64,000 nt of DNA from Plutella xylostella. Its lineage: Eukaryota; Arthropoda; Insecta; Lepidoptera; Plutellidae. The position numbers were made by a program, and so were the translations under genes. The DNA is taken from assembly GCF_932276165.1 (NCBI RefSeq), contig NC_064009.1:3162001-3226000 (forward strand). Direction: 5' to 3'. Shown here one piece after another: positions 27,860 to 38,524 of the stretch (position 1 is the stretch's first letter; the number at the start of each line of letters is the position of its first letter). The notes under the pieces were generated by a model. The model did no database searches, was not told the origin of the DNA, and worked only from the letters and a program-made list of their open reading frames with translations.

Positions 27860-30800
27860 TTAGAACATGCCATCATGGATGCCGATCGGAATCAAAATCG
27901 CTAGAAAAATTGCGAAATTTCTCAAAACCAACCGCCAATCATCTGGCACAGCGTGCGGCAAAATGATCCGAGTCAACCGGTTCAACTCGTGCGCAGTACA
28001 AATAAATATATACGAAGTCAGGATTAGATTTAATACCGGCGCGCTAGGAATAAGTACCAGGACACCATGAGTATCAGCAGCCAACCAAATGTGGGACTGG
28101 CTGGCAAACAGTTCCAAAGTGAACGTACCGATCCACGCTAACAGAGTCGAATGCCTCGTACGCAACGCTCCACTGACATTCCTCAACAGAATATAGCTCA
28201 CTATCGGGACAAACGCCACGTAGCTATGAATCTCGTTGCAGTCAAAAGTGTTATTGCAGAAGAAGGTAAAAGTGACGTAACTGCCCATGCCGATGAAGGC
28301 TAGCAAAGTGGCACTTAAGGAAAGGCCCGGAGTGAACAGATTGCTGTGGTTGTTGTCGTCGAGAAGGTTGTAGCGTTGCGCGAGCAGGTAGGCCGTGCCG
28401 AATATGATGCCGTATGTCATTGAGTACCTGTGGGAGAAAGACGGGTATAGTTTTGTTAGCTAGGTCAACAGAGCTGTTCATGACCAAAGTTGTCAAGGAC
28501 ACATTAGATATTAAAATATTCATTTATCACGATAGTGATAAATGAATATTTTAATATATAGTATCTACGATTGCCCTGTGTAGCTTTTATGAGTAGCCTT
28601 AGTTTTGGCAACGAATAAAAGTGACAGTTTAGTTACATACAATGTGGCGCCTCTAGCGGTAGTTATCGCAAACCATTGGACAAAAAATGTAGATAGATTA
28701 AACAAGGGTAAATTGGGCCACTTCAGATCTTTGTGGGTGTGAAAGAGATAAGAGGAAAAGAGATAGTGTGTGTAATATTGTCTTTGTGTTTGAAAGAGAC
28801 AAGAGTAAAAGAGATAGTAGTAATATACCTGTCTTTGTGAGTGTGAAAGAGATAAGAGTAAAAGAGATAGTGTGTGTAGATATACCTGTCCTGCTTCCAC
28901 CGCAGCCACCACTGGTGTATGTCGTCGTCCGAGTTGACGAAGAGCGCCTTCCACGGCCGCGTCACGAAGATCTTTTGGAAGAATACCTGGCGACAATACC
29001 GGACACATGTTTGAAACTGTCTATATAATGTGAGTTTATCTTTAAAAAAAGTGTGAGTCAGGTGGAGTGGCAAAGGGCCGGACATTACAAAATTACATAT
29101 GCCAAAACAGGGACTCTAGCCCACTGAACCAAAGACCTTAGACAGGTAGCCAGTGTGGCTGGATGAGGGAAGCATGAGTCTAGCAGTGGACAATTACGAA
29201 TTTATGAAGATGATGATGTGTCTCTATTTAACTTTACAGCTATACAGCTGTTATGCACAATCATGTTGTAGGTATGTTTTACTGTGACAAATAAAATGTT
29301 TCCTGTAGAATCCTAACTAATATTATAAATGCGAAAGTAACTGTGTCTGTCTGTGTGTTACTCTTTCACGCCAAACCTACAGAACGGATTTGAATAAAAT
29401 TTGGTATAGATATTGTCTAGACCCTGAGAAAGAACATAGGCTAAACTTTTTAAGGCGAAACGAAACTCGCGGGAATTTCTTTCGTTACTACTTATTTACC
29501 TCGCTCATATACAGCACGGTGACGATGCTGAGCAGGCCGAGGATCTTGAGCGCGATGTAGCAGTACTGAAGTGCTAGTACAGGGCGCTATTAAGACGTGA
29601 CAAAAGTTCTCCGTCGCGCTCGCTCTTGAGGCTGCGCGATGTGAGTGCGCGCGATGCAAAACTCTTGTCACGTCGTAAATGCGCCCCGTACTAGCCCTTC
29701 TGGTAGGGCTTGGACTCGTTCCTTACATACCTCGCTCATATAGAGCACGGTGACGATGCTGAGCAGGCCGAGGATCTTGAGCGCGATGTAGCAGTACTGG
29801 TAGGGCTTGGACTCGGGCGTGTGCGCCGACGCCGGGATCAGGTGCGGCGGCAGCGCCAGGATCACGAACATCTGCAAGTTTACACGGTAAAGTGGCTTCA
29901 TTTTCAAGAGAACACAATGTATGGTGGAAAGGTAGAAGGACCCTGGTAACTACCTTAAATCTTTAATTTAGCTGTAAAATTAACTAACTAGTAAATTTTA
30001 TGTGATTTAGATACACATTTAAAAGGAAACATTCCAATTTCGACGTTGTCCGGCAATTTCATTTATTTAGCAGTGTTTTATTGTGATGACTGCAAATATG
30101 ATGAAGATAGAAATCATTTTTAGGGTTCCGTAGCCAAAATGGCAAAAACGGAACCCTTATAGTTTCGTCATGTCCGTCTGTCCGTCTGTCCGTCTGTCAC
30201 AGCCGATTTACTGGGAAACTATAAGTACTACAGTGATGAAATTTGATGGGAATATGTGTTGAATGAACCGCTACAAAAATATGACACTAAATAGTAAAAA
30301 AAAGAATTGGGGGTGGGGCCCCCCATACATGTAACTGAGGGATGAATTTTTTTTTTTCGATGTACATACCCGTGTGGGCTATCAATGGAAAGGTCTTTTA
30401 AAATGATATAAAGTTTTCTAAAAAACATTTTTCTTAAAGTGAACGGTTTTTGAGATATCAGCTCTCAAAGTCGTAAAAAGTATGTCCCCCCCCCTCTATT
30501 TTTATAACTACGGGGTATAAAATTCTAAAAAAAATAGAGGTGATGCATGCTAATTAACTCTTTCAACGATTTTTGGTTTGATCAAAGTATCTCTTATAGT
30601 TTTTGAGATAGGTTGATTTAAGCTACGGAACCCTTTGTGCGCGAGCCCGACTCGCACTTGGCCGGTTTTTCTTTTTCATGTTCAATTTCCTTCCTTCCAA
30701 TAAAGTTTTAAGTTTAATAAAATTATAAAATGTTGCGGTAATTTCGTTTTTGTAGCCAATAGAAACTTTTGATACAAGTCAGTGACAATAGTATGGGTAA

Positions 30801-33800
30801 ATTAGTTTTTTGTATATTTATAAATATAATATACATACCAAAGTGAACCAGAAGGAGACGAGCGGTATGAAGCTGTAGAACTGGTAGGGGCGGTTCATGG
30901 TGAGGCACAGCACCACCGTCAGGAAGTTGAGACGGAAGATCACGCGGAAGTATCTGGAACAAGAGAATAAAACATTATAGGCCTTCCAAAAGGTCCCAAT
31001 GGTTCAATCGAAGGCGCTATGGCTTCACAGAAGACCTAAGACAGGATATCAGGAATCGGACCTTTTGTAAATCACAAATTGTAAAAGTATAGGTTTGTAT
31101 AGTCTCCTCAGTCCACCTTTGCAGATTGCAGCTGTAACTATAGAGGGTGTTGCCAAAGTTATCTGGTAAAGCTGCGTAGAGACCGGCCAAACGAACGCCA
31201 ATGAACGGGTTTCGTTGACCTTCGTTGTTGCAATCTGCCCTGTATTATGAATGATAAATATCCATCGTTGGCCGTCCGTTGGGCGTTTGTTGGACCGGTC
31301 TGTTAGCAGCTTAAGCTTTCTTAACCTCGTAAAAAATATATTTACATATTCATAGAAACTTTGTCGGTCACGTGCCTACTAGAGTTTTACATTCACGAAT
31401 TTCAATATTGTATAACAAAATATATCAGAATGATAAGCTGAGTCACCTCCTCTTGCCTAACTATACCACTTTCGCAGCACCCTGTATAGTTGCTCACCTG
31501 ACGAGCCCCACGTCGCCGCTGCTCCACGTGTAGTGCAGGTGTCCGGTAATAATACAAAACAAACAAAGTTTGCTGTACAAAGCGTCAAAACGTCCCCAGC
31601 TCAGCATGTGCTTACCGGACGAGCCCCACGTCGCCGCTGCTCCAAGTATAATACAGATGTCCGAAGCCCGTGAGCAACAGGTACGCGCTGAGCATCGCGC
31701 GCACCAGCATGTAGATGGGGCCAGAACACAGAAAATAATACAAAACAAACAAAGTTTGCTGTCCAAAGCGTCAAAAGCCCACCAGCTCAGCATATGCTCA
31801 CCGGACGAGCCCCACGTCGCCGCTGCTCCACGTGTAGTAGAAATGTCCGTAAATAATACAAAACAAACAAAGTTTGCTATCCAGAGCGTGAAAACGTCCC
31901 CAGCTCAGCATGTGCTCACCGGACGAGCCCCACGTCGCCGCTGCTCCACGTATAATAAAGATGTCCGAAGCCCGTGAGGAACAAGTAGGCGCTGAGCATC
32001 GCGCGGACTAGCATGTAGATGGGGCCAGAGCACATAAATAATACAAAAAAAACAAAGGTGGCTGGCAAAACGTCCCCAGCTCAGCATATGCTCACCGGAC
32101 GAGCCCCACGTCGCCGCTGCTCCAAGTATAATACAGATGTCCGAAGCCCGTGAGGAACAGGTAGGCGCTGAGCATCGCGCGCACCAGCATGTAGATGGGG
32201 CCAGAACACAGATAATAATACAAAACAAACAAAGGTTGCTTTCAAAAGAGCGCCAGCTCAGCATGTGCTCACCGGACGAGCCCCACGTCGCCGCTGCTCC
32301 AAGTATAATAGAGGTGTCCGAAGCCCGTGAGGAACAGGTAGGCGCTGAGCATCGCGCGCACCAGCATGTAGATGGGGCCAGAACACAGAAAATAACCCAA
32401 AAAAACAAAGCTTGCTGTCATCAGCGCACCAGCTCAGCATATGCTCACCTGACGAGCCCCACGTCTCCGCTGCTCCACGTGTAGTAGAGGTGTCCGAAGC
32501 CGGTGAGGAACAGGTACGCGCTGAGCATCGCGCGGACCAGCATGTAGATGGGGCCAGAACACAGAAAATAACCCAAAAAAACAAAGCTTGCTGTCATCAG
32601 CGCACCAGCTCAGCATATGCTCACCTGACGAGCCCCACGTCTCCGCTGCTCCACGTGTAGTAGAGGTGTCCGAAGCCGGTGAGGAACAGGTACGCGCTGA
32701 GCATCGCGCGGACCAGCATGTAGATGGGGCCAGAACACAGAAAATAACCCAAAAAAACAAAGCTTGCTGTCATCAGCGCACCAGCTCAGCATATGCTCAC
32801 CTGACGAGCCCCACGTCTCCGCTGCTCCACGTGTAGTAGAGGTGTCCGAAGCCGGTGAGGAACAGGTACGCGCTGAGCATCGCGCGGACCAGCATGTAGA
32901 TGGGGCCAGAACACAGAAAATAACCCAAAAAAACAAAGCTTGCTGTCATCAGCGCACCAGCTCAGCATATGCTCACCTGACGAGCCCCACGTCTCCGCTG
33001 CTCCACGTGTAGTAGAGGTGTCCGAAGCCGGTGAGGAACAGGTACGCGCTGAGCATCGCGCGGACCAGCATGTAGATGGGGCCAGAACACAGAAAATAAC
33101 CCAAAAAAACAAAGCTTGCTGTCATCAGCGCACCAGCTCAGCATATGCTCACCTGACGAGCCCCACGTCTCCGCTGCTCCACGTGTAGTAGAGGTGTCCG
33201 AAGCCGGTGAGGAACAGGTACGCGCTGAGCATCGCGCGGACCAGCATGTAAATGGGGAGCACCTTGTGGGCGCCTGTCACCTGCGAATAAAGTGAGATTT
33301 ATACAGGGTGTTAAAGTAAAGGTGGGTACTGGCCAACGTTACGAGGTGTAATGTAATATGTTATACAGCGAGCATTCGTGCAGTCGGCACGCTGGTTTCC
33401 CCTTACGTACTGACTGCACGAATGCTTGCTGTGTAACATGTTACATTACACCTCGTAACGTTGGTCAGTACCCACTTTAGGCTGAAAGAGGGGCGGACGA
33501 AAGTAGGGGAACCATTATGTATGTACAGTCAGCTGCTTTAATAGCTATACACTTTTGTACCTTGTCAAATTACCTACTAAACAAAACGTAAATGTTTGAA
33601 TAAATGAATAGGCAGTTAGTGAGTTTGACAAGGTTCAAAAGTGTATAGCTACTAAAGCAGCTGACTGTACGTCCGATGCACCTCGGGAAGTCAGTGACTG
33701 ATAACTTATCTGACTGGCTAGTCATTTCACCACTGTGAAATCGCTGACTACGCTATGGTGTTTATTTCACAGTCTGAATAATAGCTACCATTTTTGTAAG

Positions 33801-36800
33801 GTAAAATAGTATACTTTATAGTCGGATGGAATATATTTAACCGGTGCCAATAAGTATTTTATTCTAAAATAAACATATTTTTTTAGTAACCTGATATATC
33901 AGAATAACAGCTTGCATCCACCCCTTCCATTCATTTGTTTGTTCCCTGTGCAGAACTCTGAAAGTCAAAATTCAAGATATAATACATACATATATACGAC
34001 ACAGGGCAACCTAATGTAGAAGCAGTGCATCATAAAATTTGTAACAATTGTATAAGTAATAAAGAATTTTTTTATTTCATTTTTTCATATTTAATTAAAA
34101 AGATAAATTCATAACAATTTACAAAAATTTAACGTATAAGAAACTTTAAATCCACATACCGATTATGCCTAGAATCCTCCGTAAAGAACAATCCTAACGC
34201 CAACACATAACCGACCGGCAGCCAGAAGCTCCACTCCGAGTAATACTTATTCTCCTTCATAAAAAAATTAGTCCTGTCACACAGATAGAAGTAGCACATG
34301 ATAGTGCCTAGTTTGGCCAGGGCGGTGATGAGACAGGGCTGCGCGGGGGCGGCGGAGGCGGGGGGGGCGACGGGGGCGTAGCCCTGCGAAAGCGGCTGGA
34401 AGGTTTGAGACCATTGGTAGACGGCTTTTATTGAGGCTAATATGGCACTGTAAAGAAATAAGTTTAGTTGTATTGTATGTGATTCAAAGTGCGCTCTTGA
34501 GAAGCCAATGTCCAGCAGTGAACGAATTTTGGCTAACTATGATTACTTAAAGGATATTCAATCATGGTTTGGGTGCAGACTAAGCAAGATTATGGCATGG
34601 CAGGTTCATACCTAACTAACACATGTATTAAGGCATGTATTAATATTGAAGTATTTTCTTTTACTGTGCTTAGAAACTAAAATAAAGGGATTGACACAAA
34701 ACTGCGACATCGCATCGCAAAAATCTGCGACTGTTTTGAAAGTTTCCCATACAATGCTTAATTACTGTCGCATTTTTGTGTACAAAACCTAAAGTAAAAT
34801 TAATGGCCCAAACTCACCACCACAAAAACATCGCGAACGTGACCATCTGCAGCGTAGTATACGACTCAGGCTGCGCGCAACACGACCCGTCATTGAAGTT
34901 CATGTGATCATTGCAGTACATGTTCAGTAGTATCTGTGCGGAATGCCTCAACGCTGTGTCGCTGAGTGTGACCCCGTCGGTAGGGGGAGCCCCGGCCGAG
35001 ACCAGGCGCGGGGCGCCCCAGATCTTGGCTGAGCTGTGGGTTAGGATCTGGAAAGGAGGGAAGGTGTGTTTTGTTTAATAAAATTTTTGGCGAATGACGC
35101 ACAAAGCCGACCCAAAATAAGGAAATGGCTAGGAAGAAGACAATTTTGGGAGAGTGAGAACTATACTTGAGCCATAACAAACATGTAAACGATCTTATAA
35201 GACTACTCACTCGTGATTATTCGTGTTCCGATACATATGCCTTTAAGTGCACGGTAGAGGTCTGATAAGATGGGTCGCATATTTGTAATGGTTATAGTAT
35301 AATGGGAAAATTATAGGTTCCATATAGAAAGTCTATGCAAGTAACCAGCCATACAAATACGAATTTAGTGCATATTCTATGTAAATGCAACATGAATACT
35401 ATGGTTGCTATCTCATATACCAGTCTCACCTCAATAGCCGCCTTATTATAAAGCTCAATATCATTATTATTAATATTCTTGTACTCATTCTTCACTTTAC
35501 TCCCATCAACAGACTCCAATAGTTTCCAGAGCACATGAGTTTGACGCGCTGCGAGCGAATCTATGGCTTGTACCAACTGGGTAAGGTTCCTTTTGTAATC
35601 TTCAATGAGTAGGTCTGTTGTATTGTGATCTTTAAGGAGTTCTAGGCCTGAGCTGGCCACAATCAATGATGGTGGCTTGTCTGAGCGTTGCCTGTGAGCA
35701 AAATTACAATAATACATTAACAAAAACTTTAACCTTTAGCAACTTATTTTATGTGTTTTATGAATATTACTACTGAATTTATAAAGAGTGTAAAATATAG
35801 ATGATGAAGCAAGTAAAGGTGCCATTATTTATTATTAAATTCTTTATTGCACAAAGTAAATTGGTACAAAGGCGAACTTAATGCTAGCAGCATTTTCTAC
35901 CAGTTAACCTTTGGTGATGTTGAAAAAGTGATTGGTAGTGCTTATGGCTTTGAAGAAAGAAGATGGTTTATATTGAGTACTTAACCGAAATATTAATATC
36001 TTAATATATAACTATCTATACAATATAAATATACACATGATACCTAAATAAATACATTACATACATACATAAATACATACATAAAATTACTATCATCATC
36101 ATCATCACATAGATAGGGATCAGTTAGGCAAAATGTTCTGCTCTTGGAGGTAGTGGAGACGAACTTTACATTTAAAAAGATCTATAGACTTAGTTTGTCT
36201 TATATCCAGTGGTAACTTGTTCCACAAGCGAACCGCTGTCACAGTGAAAGAATCAGAATACCCTGCCGCATTATGCTCTGGGGTACGAAAGAGAAGATTG
36301 CGACTTGACCGTTGAGGACGGTCAGAAAAGTCGAAGAACGTGAAGCGTTCTGTTAGGTAGGATGGGGCACAAGCATTGTAGACTATACTATGAACGAGAG
36401 AGAGAATATGAGCATTCCTTCGGTGACGGATATTGAGCCACTTGAGTTTGTTACGAAAATCGGAGACATGATCATACTTACGCAGGCCAAAAATATAGCG
36501 AATGCATAAGTTGAGCAGACGGTCGAGTTTATCAAGTAGCTCTTCGGTGAGATCAGGATAGCACACATCTGCATAATCAATAATTGGGAGCAACAATGAG
36601 TTGACTAGCGTAACTTTGGTCGAGTACGGCAGGAAGTTCTGAAGGCGTTTAAGTCCATGCATGGATGCATAGATCTTACGGCTGACCTCAGAAACCTGCA
36701 GCTCCCAAGACAAATTGCTCTGTATGTGGAGACCAAGACATCTACCATCTACAAGGTGTTGCATAAAATGTATACTAAACCAAAACCTACAAATGCAGCA

Positions 36801-38524
36801 TGTTATATCTAATCCAGAAAATGAATTTAGAAATTCTTATTAGGCTAGCTCGGCTTAGTATACCATTTTTGCAAAACCCCATATACCCATAGTAGCTATT
36901 GAGAAAAAAAACAGAAAACAATCTATTTTGGATTAATATTAAATGAAGTTTTCTTCTAGCAGTAGTATTTATGGTATCTGACCTAACTTTTCTAAAAACT
37001 TTGTGTGAAAATAAAGAGTAATCATTACCAAGCTCGGAACTGGTCAACCATGGTTTTGGACACATCAGGGCTCCAAACAAATTGTATAGACATCTTGAGT
37101 TTGTTATCTACATAGGTGTGGTTTGGTGTGTGATGCTCAGTCATCGAGTATGACTTGTCCAAATTGTATTTAGTTTTCAAAACATCTGAAATCATATTTT
37201 TTCAATGTTAATAGTTTATATTATCATTGTCATAACAGGTTTTAATGGTATTATTATTAACACATTGATGGACACTAGATTAACGGTGAAACTCATAAAA
37301 ACGCACAACATATTTATATGGGAGTTGAGTGATGGTTTGCTGGTGCACATGCCGGCACACTGCCTAGGCGCAGTAAAGAAAACACGACATCAGTGACCGT
37401 TGTGTGCGTGAGTGCACACTTTTTTCTGTATGAAAACTTATTGCTGTGTGAAAAAAAGGTGCTCTGGGTGCACATATAACTTTGAAATCCTGCCAAATAA
37501 AGCACAACAAGATGGTCTTCATACAAACTCTAGGTAAAGCAGGACTGCATTGACCGTTGTTGAAATATTTAGAAAAAGAGCGAGGACTGCATTCAACTTG
37601 TGATTTTTTTATAAAAGTGTGGAGGACGTCAAATGCAGTCAGTGTCCATCAGTGGGTTAAAAACATGACCAATACTGCTGGTACAACAGGTAACATAGTA
37701 ATAGAGTTATCAGTTTCATATCAATGGAAAGATATTATCTTTCAATAAAATTGATACCCTTGAACAATTCTAAGAATTGTAATATTTTTACTATTTCCCA
37801 GAATCTTGTAGTAAAGCAAGAAGGAATAACTACAGTGCTCAATATTTTTCATATTTAAATAATATAATAATATGTAAGAACTTTACTACTTACCTATAAA
37901 GTACTCATATAGTTGTTGCACTCTTGAATCTCCGATGAAGGCGAATGAGTTATATTTCCCCCAGAATGCAAGATACCGGAGACACCTCCTAGCATCACTG
38001 AAATTGAGAATAAACATTATATGTAGATCAGTAATATAAATTCTCATACTGACAATATTATAAATTAAACAATAAGATGACTTATTTTAAAACTTTGGAT
38101 TGAAACCACCTATTCACTGAATATTTTAACTTTCATTATATTTGAACCTTATGCACTTTACGTAGTAGTCTAAAAAAATTCAACATTTATTTTACATGGG
38201 TATTCAAGCTTACGTTTTGGAATATCTATGTAGCATACAGCCATATGGCTGCCATTCATGGTCACCCTTGTAGCGACCTGAAGAGAGCAGCCATGTGCAC
38301 GAATCTGGCCCTGAAATTTACAAAATCAATTAAAGTATATTAAAGTCAAATTCTAGCAATCTTGAGTGGCTATTATACCGTTCAAACTTACCATATCTGA
38401 GATGGAGAATCCCGTGATACGCAATAAAACCCAGAACAATAGCAAAAGCAGCTAGTTTTGCATTGTTAACGTTAAACTGGTCAATAATACACTCTGCAGA
38501 AGACTTTTTAGAATACGATGGCAT
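27860..38524 (-). CDS. CASD1: CASD1, sialate O-acetyltransferase family
   Basis: Golgi multipass enzyme that in vertebrates O-acetylates sialic acid. Thirteen exons: 38524-38392, 38310-38214, 37997-37894, 37185-37029, 35691-35430, 35047-34818, 34447-34160, 33957-33891, 33280-33153, 30953-30839, 29871-29731, 28986-28886, 28427-27860. They join in frame to 796 residues, matching the roughly 797 of human CASD1. The luminal N-terminal domain has SFAFIGDSRVQQLYEYF, with the expected nucleophile Ser101. The expected D-x-x-H block is DGVT: Asp275 is kept, but Thr278 replaces the histidine. The membrane domain is well conserved (CDRTNFFMKENKYYSEWSFW, REQTNEWKGWMQ, LTGFGHLYYTW, MNRPYQFYSFIPLV, HIWLAADTHGVLVLIP). 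The ATG at 38524 was chosen; an upstream in-frame codon at 38551 is GTG. Introns hold several MITEs, a LINE, and partial copies of exons 9 and 11. Confidence 0.93.
28508..28557. repeat. perfect inverted repeat, 23-bp arms
   Basis: ATATTAAAATATTCATTTAT followed by CAC, a 4-base loop GATA, then the exact reverse complement. It lies in the last CASD1 intron, about 80 bp before the acceptor of the terminal exon in gene direction. Confidence 0.75.
28737..28885 (-). repeat. 55-bp tandem repeat at CASD1 exon 12 donor
   Basis: Three units beginning near 28737, 28787 and 28841, built around GTGTGAAAGAGATAAGAG and AAAAGAGATAGT. On the minus strand exon 12 ends GGACAG|GTATAT at 28886/28885; the middle unit carries AGACAG|GTATAT at 28829/28828, so a donor-like sequence is repeated inside the intron. 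Confidence 0.65.
29309..29476 (-). repeat. RTE-like lepidopteran dispersed repeat
   Basis: Minus-strand copy of the family at 2905-3129. On the plus strand it reads AATCCTAACTAATATTATAA, GCGAAAGTAACTGTGTCTGT, TACTCTTTCACGCC, AACGGATTTGAATAAAATTT, GAACATAGGCTAAAC. It is inserted in CASD1 intron 11. Confidence 0.75.
29500..29719 (-). repeat. partial copy of CASD1 exon 11 with donor
   Basis: In gene direction, 12 bases after the true exon 11 donor the sequence restarts at CGAGTCCAAGCCCTACCAG (exon 11 interior) and runs to the exon end AGCGAG followed by a GTAAAT donor at 29500/29499. The first part of the exon and the acceptor are absent. The copy is split by a MITE at 29569-29699. With no acceptor it should be skipped in the mRNA; the intact exon is 29731-29871. 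Confidence 0.85.
29569..29699. mobile_element. MITE nested in partial exon copy
   Basis: Terminal inverted repeats AAGTGCTAGTACAGGGCGCT (left) and right end reading AAGGGCTAGTACGGGGCGCA on the other strand, with GACGTGACAARAGTT also inverted. The exon sequence TACTGGTAG is interrupted with CTG duplicated on both sides (29566-29568 and 29700-29702), a 3-bp target duplication. The pre-insertion site is directly known from the intact exon. Confidence 0.85.
30121..30670 (+). repeat. lepidopteran GTTCCGTA dispersed repeat
   Basis: Begins TAGGGTTCCGTAGCC and ACGGAACCCTTATAGTTTCG, contains (GTCC/GTCT)n near 30173-30197, and ends CTACGGAACCC, then GCGAGCCCGACTCGCACTTG and GCCGGTTTTT. The ends form an imperfect inverted repeat (GGGTTCCGTAGC / GCTACGGAACCC). 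It is a very widespread family in moths and butterflies. Non-coding; in CASD1 intron 10. Confidence 0.8.
31168..31313. mobile_element. imperfect foldback MITE
   Basis: Left end AAAGCTGCGTAGAGACCGGC continues CAAACGAACGCC; the right end on the other strand reads AAGCTGCTAACAGACCGGTC then CAACAAACGCC. Arms are diverged, so this is an older insertion. It lies in CASD1 intron 9 between the exon-tail array and exon 10. Confidence 0.6.
31498..33256 (-). repeat. 176-bp array of CASD1 exon 9 tails with donors
   Basis: Ten partial copies of exon 9 lie downstream of the intact exon (33153-33280). The donor-side edge of each copy lies at 32977, 32801, 32625, 32449, 32273, 32096, 31920, 31802, 31616 and 31498. 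The regular unit is 176 bp: about the last 104 bp of the exon, the GTGAGC or similar donor, and about 72 bp of intron. The first about 25 exon bases and the acceptor are absent; the edge instead reads CTGTGTTCTGGCCCC in gene direction. The four copies nearest the intact exon are near-identical; older ones differ (CACCGGACGAG, AAGTATAATA), and two are shortened to about 48 exon bases. Confidence 0.9.
33317..33479. mobile_element. foldback MITE
   Basis: Almost fully palindromic: TAAAGGTGGGTACTGGCCAA at the left; the right end reads TAAAGTGGGTACTGACCAA on the other strand. GTTACGAGGTGTAATGTAA and the ACTGCACGAATGC block are also inverted. Located in CASD1 intron 8. Confidence 0.8.
33523..33670. 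mobile_element. foldback MITE
   Basis: Left GTACAGTCAGCTGCTTTAAT and TAGCTATACACTTTTG, then CCTTGTCAAA; the right arm is the reverse complement and ends GCAGCTGACTGTAC. Only 43 bp separate it from the preceding MITE. A widespread type of lepidopteran MITE. Confidence 0.8.
35835..36119 (-). repeat. LINE-derived 3' tail sequences
   Basis: 35840-35912 carries CTTTATTGCACAAAGTAAAT, GGTACAAAGGCGAACTTAAT and the CAGCATTTTCTACCAGTTAACC block, a common lepidopteran LINE 3' end. 36040-36110 is (CATA)n/(ATC)n microsatellite directly below the reverse transcriptase remnant and probably its tail. Confidence 0.55.
36120..36764 (-). pseudogene. reverse transcriptase C-terminal fragment of LINE
   Basis: An open frame of 214 codons corresponding to the end of a Jockey/CR1-like ORF2: LGLHIQSNLSWELQVSEVSR, then LLLPIIDYADVCYPDL (typical IIDYAD block), then RRNAHILSLVHSIVYNACAP, and a C-terminus with VRLWNKLPLDIRQTKSIDLF. 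The catalytic YADD region and everything upstream are missing. It sits inside CASD1 intron 4 on the same strand as the gene. Different subfamily from the fragment at 873-1928. Confidence 0.8.
37261..37656. mobile_element. piggyBac-like MITE with TTAA duplication
   Basis: Bounded by TTAA at 37257-37260 and 37657-37660. Left end CACATTGATGGACACTAG; right end reads CCCACTGATGGACACTGACT on the other strand, giving about 16-bp terminal inverted repeats. TTAA target duplication is the hallmark of piggyBac. The interior (396 bp) has no transposase but repeats of TTGACCGTTGT/GTGACCGTTGT and TGCACA motifs. In CASD1 intron 3. Confidence 0.8.

Noticed and set aside
31494..33188. Repeated frames of about 82-167 codons on both strands in the CASD1 exon 9 array
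   Set aside because: They are other-frame readings of the 176-bp exon-tail repeat. The biologically meaningful frame is the CASD1 frame, which also covers only part of each unit.
31498..33256. CRISPR-like array
   Set aside because: Regular spacing but the repeat is most of the unit and derives from a CASD1 exon; eukaryotic genome, no spacers or cas genes.
31498..33280. Mutually exclusive alternative exons, as in Dscam
   Set aside because: Each copy lacks the exon start and acceptor, and copies are almost identical rather than diversified.
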